From: Prevotellaceae bacterium
GTDB taxonomy: Bacteria > Bacteroidota > Bacteroidia > Bacteroidales > UBA932
Length of the DNA stretch: 5,124 nucleotides
NCBI GenBank assembly: GCA_031264645.1
Contig: JAISDR010000152.1
Span: forward strand, 1 to 5,124
Direction of reading: 5' to 3'
The notes beneath the pieces are model-generated. The model was not told where the DNA came from. It did no database searches and worked only from the letters and a program-made list of their open reading frames with translations. Position numbers and translations under genes: made by a program. Of the stretch, positions 1-3,827 are shown one piece after another. Position 1 is the first letter of the stretch, and every line of letters begins with the position of its first letter.

Positions 1-23
1 GAGTTTGATGAAAAGAAACTGTT

Positions 24-41
24 CAACTCCTTACGGAGTTG
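24..41. repeat. Small hairpin repeat, copy 1
   Basis: CAACTCC and GGAGTTG form a perfect 7-bp stem around a TTAC loop. The 19-mer TTCAACTCCTTACGGAGTT at 22-40 recurs exactly at 97-115, 75 bp further right. Short palindromes of this type are scattered through many Bacteroidales genomes; that this one belongs to such a family is inference from its form and its repetition here. Confidence 0.75.
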
Positions 42-58
42 TGGAGAGAGTATGCTGT

Positions 59-88
59 ACCCCGAGCTGCGCTCCGCTTGCACGGGGT
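59..88. repeat. GC-rich imperfect palindrome between the two hairpin copies
   Basis: ACCCCG at 59-64 pairs with CGGGGT at 83-88. After an A/A mismatch, GC at 66-67 pairs with GC at 80-81, and further short pairing is possible around the GCGCTCCGC centre. The result is a roughly 30-nt GC-rich hairpin in otherwise AT-rich DNA. It lies exactly between the two AACTCC-type hairpins, so three hairpins fall within 92 bp. No U-tract follows on either strand, so a repeat element (REP-like) is more likely than a classic terminator. Confidence 0.65.
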
Positions 89-99
89 TATCAAAATTC

Positions 100-115
100 A
101 ACTCCTTACGGAGTT
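100..115. repeat. Small hairpin repeat, copy 2
   Basis: AACTCC-TTAC-GGAGTT is a 6-bp stem with a TTAC loop. It is identical to copy 1 over 19 nt (97-115), but the bases on its right differ, so the outermost C-G pair of copy 1 is absent. Confidence 0.75.
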
Positions 116-122
116 CAGCCGA

Positions 123-154
123 AATGTACAAAATCGACAATGCACAAAATCGAC
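123..154. repeat. 16-bp tandem duplication
   Basis: AATGTACAAAATCGAC at 123-138 is followed immediately by AATGCACAAAATCGAC at 139-154. The two units match at 15 of 16 positions. It is a short head-to-tail duplication in non-coding DNA; no function is apparent. Confidence 0.85.
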
Positions 155-256
155 CCGCGCGAAGTATAATATTAAATAAAGGTATATATCCATTGGAAAA
201 CGGAGATGTCCTCCCTTCTTTATACAAAGTCAATTTACCTGTTACCGATATCATCG

Positions 257-291
257 TATTAATCATTAATCGTTAATCATTAATCATTAAT
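257..291 (-). repeat. Heptamer tandem array (ATTAATG x5) spanning the hlyD-family stop codon
   Basis: On the minus strand the sequence reads as five consecutive heptamers: ATTAATG, ATTAATG, ATTAACG, ATTAATG, ATTAATA. The first two and part of the third supply the last codons (L-M-I-N-D) and the TAA stop of the adaptor gene; the rest lie downstream. A heptamer reads through all three frames and contains TAA and TGA, so any change in copy number would only alter or end the extreme C-terminus. Confidence 0.8.
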
Positions 292-1181
292 TGAACTTCC
301 CCGTACATACCTTTTTTTATGTATCCGTCGTTTTTCACCGCGATTTTCACGGCATACACCAGATTGGCGCGTTCGTCGCGTGTCTGGATGGTTTTCGGCG
401 TAAACTCCGCCCTGTCGGAAATCCACGAGACCGTTCCCCTGTATTCCCTTCTGCCTGATTCGCCCCAGTCGGAAAACACCGCCACCGTCTGCCCGATTTT
501 CAGACCTGTCAGCTGGGCGGAGGTGATGTATGCGCGGAGGTACATGACCTCCAAATCAGCCACTTTGAAAAGCGCCCTTCCCTGAACCGCAAACTCTCCC
601 GCTTCGGCATACTTTCCGATTACCGTTCCCTTTACGGGACTGGCGATGATGGAGTTCCGTATCAGGTCGTCAATCTGCGCAATCTGTACGGCGAGCGATT
701 CCTGTTCTCCGGCGAGGCTGCTGTTGCTGCTGTTGAGCGTTTCGGTTTGCGCCGCCAGCTGTTTTTCGAGGGTTGCCAGTCCCGAGACGACGTCGTCCAG
801 CTGTTTTTGAGTGGCGGCGTTCTGCCTGACAAGCGTTTCGAATCGTCGCTGTTCCGTTTTCTGTTTGTCAATCTGTTCCTGTAGCGCGGCAATCTGTCGC
901 GACACCGTAAGCTTCCGGCTGTTCATTGCGCGGATTGTTGCCTGCAGCTGCGCCTTTTTCAGATACAGCTGCATGGTGTCGATTACACCGAGCGTCGTCC
1001 GCGCTTCGACGCACTGTCCTTCCGCCGCGTCGAGCCGCAGTATTTCGCCGTTTCCCTTTGCCGACACCGTTATTTCCGTCGCCTCGAACACGCCGGACGC
1101 GTCGTATCCGCTGTTTTTACCCCTGCACGCAGCCAGCGCGAGAACTGCCATGCCGGTGATTAAAAGATTTACTGTCTTCAT
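273..1181 (-). CDS. HlyD-family periplasmic adaptor lipoprotein (ABC-exporter type membrane fusion protein)
   Basis: Periplasmic adaptor that would bridge an inner-membrane exporter to the TolC-like channel encoded just upstream. The 302-residue product opens with a lipoprotein signal whose lipobox is L-A-A-C at Cys19, predicting a lipid-anchored adaptor. Next come a first biotinyl-lipoyl half (about 30-65, V-F-E-A-T-E-I-T-V-S), a long helical hairpin/coiled coil rich in Gln, Glu and Lys (about 70-175), the second lipoyl half starting ASPVKGTV (180-187), and a beta-barrel/membrane-proximal part. The stretch AEFTPKTIQTRDERA followed by LVYAVKI (about 258-280) is typical of the YbhG/YhiI-like adaptors that serve ABC-2 type exporters. 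The start at 1181 fits the signal peptide and lies 12 bp after the tolC-family stop, so the two are probably co-transcribed. The cognate pump gene is not in the window. The last codons lie in a heptamer repeat. Confidence 0.93.
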   Translation of the reverse strand: MKTVNLLITGMAVLALAACRGKNSGYDASGVFEATEITVSAKGNGEILRLDAAEGQCVEARTTLGVIDTMQLYLKKAQLQATIRAMNSRKLTVSRQIAALQEQIDKQKTEQRRFETLVRQNAATQKQLDDVVSGLATLEKQLAAQTETLNSSNSSLAGEQESLAVQIAQIDDLIRNSIIASPVKGTVIGKYAEAGEFAVQGRALFKVADLEVMYLRAYITSAQLTGLKIGQTVAVFSDWGESGRREYRGTVSWISDRAEFTPKTIQTRDERANLVYAVKIAVKNDGYIKKGMYGEVQLMIND

Positions 1182-1193
1182 TATGCCTGATTT

Positions 1194-2468
1194 TTAATTG
1201 TTCGTAATAAATTTAAGATTATAGACCGCCTGCAGCATTTCGATTTCGTGCAGGATTTTGTCCTGACGCGCCATCTGTTCGACGCTCATGTCGCGCATCA
1301 GGTCGATAGCCGTCAGCGTTCCGTTTTCGAGCCTTGCTTCCGACGCGCGCCTGACGGAATTTCGCAGCGCGATGATTTCGTCGTCGGAACGCAGCAGCTC
1401 GCGATACTTGTCGATTTCGCTTTCCCTGCCCGTCCGGTTCAAGGACGTGTTGAAAAGAAAGGTCTCGCGCTGTACCCGAATCGCATGACGGCTCGATTCG
1501 AGCAGGTTAAGACTGTTTTTGCGCGTGTAGAAAGCGCCGAAGTTCCACGTCAGACGCAGTCCGCCGATATAGTAAGCCGAGAGGTCGCTTTTCAGCATGT
1601 TCAGTCCGGGCTTGCCGTATCCGCCGGTCAGAAAGAGTCCCAGACGCGGCGACAGGCTTGCATTGACCTCGTCCCTTGCCGCGTCCACGCCTGCCGCAAG
1701 CGCGTCGAACATCGCGAGTTCCGGACGCGAAACTCCGTCCGGCAGCGGAAGACCGGCAGCCGGCTTCACCAGGGACGCGTCCTCGCCAATCTCTTCGCCG
1801 ACAAACGCCGACAGCATGTCGAGATACGCTTTCCGTCCGTAGATAATCTGCGTCAGGCTCTGGACGGCTTTCAACTGTTCCACTTTCACCGCGTCGAGGT
1901 CTGCCTGACTTGCAAGCCCGTTCTGCATGAGCGCCGAAACGCGGTCGTAATTTCGCTGCAGCTCGTCCTGAAAAAGCCGGTTCTGCTCAGCCATTGCATC
2001 GCTCAGCAGAATCCCGAAAAACAGTCTGTTCACCTGCTCGCGCACGGCGTAAAGATTCACCTCCAGCTCCTTTTCGTCGGATTCGCTTTTTGCCAGTATG
2101 CTCCTGCGCTTAGCCCCGACAGCGCCGCCATCCCACACGTTCTGACTGATTTCGAGCGTCGCGCCGTACTGGTCTTTGCTCAGGCTCGGAATACTCACTC
2201 CCGGAATCCCAAGCCGCGACAAATCAAGCGGGATTTCCGTAACGTCCGACTGGTAACTCGCTTTTGCCGACAGCTGTACCTGCGGCAGCCACGACTTTCC
2301 GGCATTCGACAGACTGTAGTCCCGCGAGCGTTCAATCAATCCGTACTGCCTGATTAAGGGATAATTCGCCCTCGCCTTTTCGTAACACTCTTCAATGCTT
2401 ATCTGCGCCAGTCCCGACGAAACGGCTTGAAAGAGTGTCAATATCAGAAATATCCATCTTTTGTTCAT
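1194..2468 (-). CDS. TolC-family outer-membrane efflux channel protein
   Basis: Outer-membrane channel of a tripartite efflux or type I secretion complex, giving substrates a way out from the adaptor and inner-membrane pump. The 424-residue product has a Sec signal peptide with likely cleavage after residue 21 (GLA|QIS). The mature part opens with SIEECYEKARANYP, the usual start of the family. The internal duplication of TolC proteins is visible: a helical segment ending NGLASQADLDAVKVE (173-187) is echoed by ENGTLTAIDLMRDMSVE (381-397), and beta-strand segments lie around 60-110 (LPQVQLSAKASY) and 270-305 (SPRLGLFLTGGYG, GGLRLTWNFG). Length is normal for Bacteroidota members. It is the first gene of the operon, behind a Bacteroides-type promoter. 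The start at 2468 is fixed by the signal peptide; no clear Shine-Dalgarno is seen. The region is markedly GC-richer than abiEi and the MATE gene. Confidence 0.94.
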   Translation of the reverse strand: MNKRWIFLILTLFQAVSSGLAQISIEECYEKARANYPLIRQYGLIERSRDYSLSNAGKSWLPQVQLSAKASYQSDVTEIPLDLSRLGIPGVSIPSLSKDQYGATLEISQNVWDGGAVGAKRRSILAKSESDEKELEVNLYAVREQVNRLFFGILLSDAMAEQNRLFQDELQRNYDRVSALMQNGLASQADLDAVKVEQLKAVQSLTQIIYGRKAYLDMLSAFVGEEIGEDASLVKPAAGLPLPDGVSRPELAMFDALAAGVDAARDEVNASLSPRLGLFLTGGYGKPGLNMLKSDLSAYYIGGLRLTWNFGAFYTRKNSLNLLESSRHAIRVQRETFLFNTSLNRTGRESEIDKYRELLRSDDEIIALRNSVRRASEARLENGTLTAIDLMRDMSVEQMARQDKILHEIEMLQAVYNLKFITNN

Positions 2469-2509
2469 GTTGCTGTTTTTATATTAACATGCCTGTTATA
2501 CTTTGTTGT

Positions 2510-2525
2510 TCGACAGTTTTGTCGA
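2510..2525. promoter_or_regulatory. Perfect palindrome at the predicted start of tolC-family transcription (operator or 5' hairpin)
   Basis: TCGACA (2510-2515) and TGTCGA (2520-2525) are perfect inverted repeats around a 4-nt centre. The element begins 2 bp downstream of the -7 box, covering the predicted +1. A repressor bound there would block initiation; as RNA it would form a hairpin at the extreme 5' end, which could stabilise the transcript. No regulator gene is present in the window, so the ligand is unknown. Confidence 0.5.
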
Positions 2526-2527
2526 TG

Positions 2528-2557
2528 CAAAAGTACTTATTATTTTGAAAGTGCAAA
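2528..2557 (-). promoter_or_regulatory. Bacteroides-type promoter of the tolC-hlyD-family operon
   Basis: On the minus strand TTTG (2557-2554) is followed after 18 bases by TACTTTTG (2535-2528), a perfect match to the -7 consensus TAnnTTTG of the Bacteroidota primary sigma factor. Spacing is near the usual range. The predicted transcription start is about 2520-2522, giving a leader of roughly 52 nt before the start codon at 2468. Confidence 0.85.
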
Positions 2558-2583
2558 TTTTTTTGGAAAAAAGAGTTGGTTTT
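2553..2583 (+). repeat. Intergenic repeat, copy A (shared with copy B near 3700)
   Basis: A roughly 31-nt segment: GCAA, a T-run, GG, then AAAAAAGAGTTGGTTTT at 2567-2583. The last 17 nt recur exactly at 3700-3716, and the preceding GCAA plus T-run is also shared with small differences in run length. Copy A overlaps the -33 box of the tolC-family promoter and lies upstream of the abiEi promoter. It could be an upstream activating element or a remnant of a dispersed repeat. Confidence 0.65.
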
Positions 2584-2626
2584 GGAATAAATTCAACCGG
2601 AGATGCGTGATATTCAAAACAAGCAT

Positions 2627-2634
2627 TAACTTTG
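2627..2634 (+). promoter_or_regulatory. abiEi: -7 promoter box for the abiE locus
   Basis: TAACTTTG matches TAnnTTTG perfectly and lies 29 bp before the abiEi start codon, predicting a leader of about 23 nt. No TTTG is found at the expected -33 position (about 2602-2607 reads GATGCG), so the promoter is probably weak or assisted. The box lies inside a spaced inverted repeat, TCAACCG (2593-2599) and CGGTTGA (2635-2641), which could be an autoregulatory operator. Confidence 0.6.
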
Positions 2635-2663
2635 CGGTTGATTTTAGATAGGCATTATACAGT

Positions 2664-3430
2664 ATGAATATAGAAAACACAAATAAAATTAACCGGCTTT
2701 TGCAGGATTATTACCCCGGCAAGCTGTATTTTTCCGGCAGCCTGAAGCAAAACGGATATTCCGACCAGTTGCTGAAGCAGTACAGAAATTCGGGATGGCT
2801 TTCCGCTTTGTCTAAAGGGGTTATGTATCGAACAGGCGACCGCTTGCTTTCCTTTCCCGCTCTTGCCTGCTACAATCAGCAAATGGGAAAAAGTTTTCAT
2901 GTAGCGGCTCATTCGGCGCTGGAAATTAACGGTTTCAATCATTATGTTCCCATGGGAAAGCCGGCGCTGATGGTGGGACATCCCAAACGGCAGACTGTGC
3001 CGGACTGGATGAAAAATAATGAGTTTGACAAAGTTATGAAGTTCTTTTCGACGGAAACCTTTACAGAGCCTCAATTATCGACGTTCAGGCTCGGAGAAGT
3101 GGATTTACTTGTTTCATCACCGAACAGGCTTTTCTTGAGTGTCTTCTACTGTCTCCAAATCAATATGCATTCATGGACCTGTTCTATATCATGGAGCAGC
3201 TAACGACGCTTCGTCCGGAGAAATTGCAGGATTTACTGGAAAATACGGACAGTCTCAAAGTGAAAAGACTGTTTCTCTATATGGCTGAGAAAGCCGGTCA
3301 TTACTGGTTTAATTTGCTTGATACAGGCAAAGTTGATACGGGAACGGCAAAACACCAGCTGACAAAAAACGGAGTGTACGTTCCAAAGTATAAAATAACG
3401 GTTACTAAAGAATTATACGATTATGAATGA
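2664..3430 (+). pseudogene. abiEi: AbiEi-family antitoxin / transcriptional regulator, broken by a -1 frameshift
   Basis: AbiEi is the antitoxin and autorepressor of type IV AbiE toxin-antitoxin (abortive infection) systems. Frame 1 (2664-3137, 158 codons) gives the N-terminal winged-helix domain (about residues 5-60: NKINRLLQDYYPGKLYFSG, then SGWLSALSKGVMYRTGD) and the first part of the C-terminal domain (AAHSALEINGFNHYVPMG, later SSPNRLFL). The match then jumps to the -1 frame from 3137 (ECLLLSPNQYAFMDLFYIM, LTTLRPEKLQDLLEN, VKRLFLYMAEKAGHYW) and ends at the TGA at 3428-3430. Joined, the product is 255 residues, normal for the family. Unjoined, frame 1 stops at 3201-3203 after 179 codons, the last 21 unrelated. 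Losing one T from the run at 3130-3133 explains the shift (CTT TTT CTT GAG would restore it). It could be a mutation, a phase-variable tract or a read error; the family assignment is strong. Confidence 0.9.
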
Positions 3431-3485
3431 GGAATACCGGAAACAAGTGGCGCTTTTGATAAGAATAGCGCATACTGAGCCATGA
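3423..3485 (+). pseudogene. abiEii: Truncated remnant of the AbiEii toxin (N-terminal 20 codons)
   Basis: ATG at 3423 overlaps the abiEi stop by 8 nt (ATGAATGA), the arrangement expected for coupled antitoxin-toxin genes. It opens a frame whose first residues, MNEEYRKQVALLIRIA, look like the conserved start of AbiEii-family nucleotidyltransferase toxins. The frame ends at TGA 3483-3485 after 20 codons. Full-length relatives run to roughly 250-300 residues and next show a K-G-G-T-A-I-N motif, then the catalytic acidic residues. Nothing clear of these remains; the bases at 3511-3528 (AAGGCGCCGTCTATGAAT) could be a badly eroded trace of that motif, but this is weak. The toxin is therefore inactive here. 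The call rests on a short match plus position, so it is less certain than the antitoxin. Confidence 0.75.
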
Positions 3486-3527
3486 TTTCTTCTTTTCCCC
3501 GGCAAAGCAGTAAGGCGCCGTCTATGA

Positions 3528-3597
3528 ATAAACATATCAAATTAAATTTTAGCTATATGTAAATCAACATGTTTCAATATTCATACGATATGTTTAT
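3528..3597. repeat. Spaced 11-bp inverted repeat in AT-rich DNA
   Basis: ATAAACATATC (3528-3538) is the exact reverse complement of GATATGTTTAT (3587-3597), with 48 bp between. The interior is AT-rich and contains the small palindrome AACATGTT and another ATATGT. It could be a long hairpin, a tiny MITE-like element or a remnant insertion boundary. No clear target-site duplication was found. Confidence 0.5.
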
Positions 3598-3684
3598 ATT
3601 TAGATGAGTCCTAAGCCGATGGTTTTATTATCGTTCTCTCCCCATTTTATCATTTACCACGTTGACGTAAAAATTCAATTGCCC

Positions 3685-3716
3685 GCAATTTTTTTTTGCA
3701 AAAAAGAGTTGGTTTT
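3685..3716 (+). repeat. Intergenic repeat, copy B (shared with copy A near 2567)
   Basis: GCAA, a T-run, GC, then AAAAAAGAGTTGGTTTT at 3700-3716, identical over 17 nt to 2567-2583 and in the same orientation. It lies about 55 bp upstream of the -33 box of the MATE promoter. Confidence 0.65.
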
Positions 3717-3721
3717 TGTTA

Positions 3722-3747
3722 TTTCTCCGGTTTTCTATGAGGAGAAA
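3722..3747. promoter_or_regulatory. 7-bp inverted repeat upstream of the MATE promoter
   Basis: TTTCTCC (3722-3728) and GGAGAAA (3741-3747) are exact reverse complements with a 12-nt centre. It ends 22 bp before the -33 box, a plausible place for an activator or other regulator to bind. No T-run follows, so a terminator is unlikely. It could also be chance. Confidence 0.3.
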
Positions 3748-3769
3748 ATGAACAAGAGGGACACTACCG

Positions 3770-3802
3770 TTTGTTATAATACCGATAAATTTAGTACGTT
3801 TG
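3770..3802 (+). promoter_or_regulatory. Bacteroides-type promoter of the MATE gene
   Basis: TTTG (3770-3773) and TACGTTTG (3795-3802) are separated by 21 bases, matching the TTTG / TAnnTTTG consensus. The predicted start is near 3809, giving a leader of about 20 nt that includes the purine-rich AAGGA (3817-3821), 6 nt before the ATG at 3828. Confidence 0.85.
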
Positions 3803-3827
3803 CAAAAATAAGAACGAAGGAAAGTAA

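Larger units (their letters stand above)
1..272. other. Left intergenic stretch without a supported gene
   Basis: No reading frame here looks like a protein. The one 74-codon plus-strand frame (52-276) starts inside a hairpin repeat, runs through two tandem repeat arrays and has no recognisable domain. The stretch holds small hairpins at 24-41, 59-88 and 100-115, a 16-bp tandem duplication at 123-154, an AT-rich segment around 165-200, and a heptamer array at its right edge. No hairpin is followed by a T-run in either direction, so I see no clear intrinsic terminator for the minus-strand operon that ends at 273. No full TAnnTTTG promoter box was found for a gene lying further left. Confidence 0.6.
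3486..3827. other. Non-coding stretch between the AbiE remnant and the MATE gene
   Basis: No supported gene. A plus-strand 75-codon frame (3604-3831) and a minus-strand 70-codon frame (3628-3840) both cross the MATE promoter and have no recognisable domain. The left part would be the place for the rest of the AbiEii toxin, which is absent. The stretch holds a spaced 11-bp inverted repeat (3528-3597), copy B of the intergenic repeat (3685-3716), a 7-bp inverted repeat (3722-3747) and the MATE promoter. No convincing intrinsic terminator is visible after the AbiE locus. Confidence 0.6.

Noticed and set aside
59..88. Intrinsic terminator for the efflux operon
   Set aside because: The palindrome is GC-rich, but no T-run follows it on the minus strand (nor on the plus strand).
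123..154. Start of a CRISPR array
   Set aside because: The two 16-bp units are directly adjacent with no spacers, and there are only two.
52..276. Plus-strand 74-codon frame at the left end
   Set aside because: It is built from a hairpin repeat and tandem repeats and has no family resemblance or clear promoter.
811..1197. Plus-strand 128-codon frame opposite the adaptor gene
   Set aside because: Antisense shadow of the HlyD-family gene; composition is Arg/Ser/Cys-rich with no domain.
1248..2357. A 369-codon open frame on the plus strand opposite the tolC-family gene
   Set aside because: It lies wholly antisense to a well-supported gene, has no recognisable domain or promoter, and is explained by the GC-rich codon use of the real gene.
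2655..3074. Minus-strand 139-codon frame opposite abiEi
   Set aside because: Antisense to a clear gene fragment with no domain of its own.
3173..3430. Separate 85-codon gene downstream of abiEi
   Set aside because: Its sequence is the continuation of the AbiEi C-terminal domain in the -1 frame; the ATG at 3173 is an internal Met.
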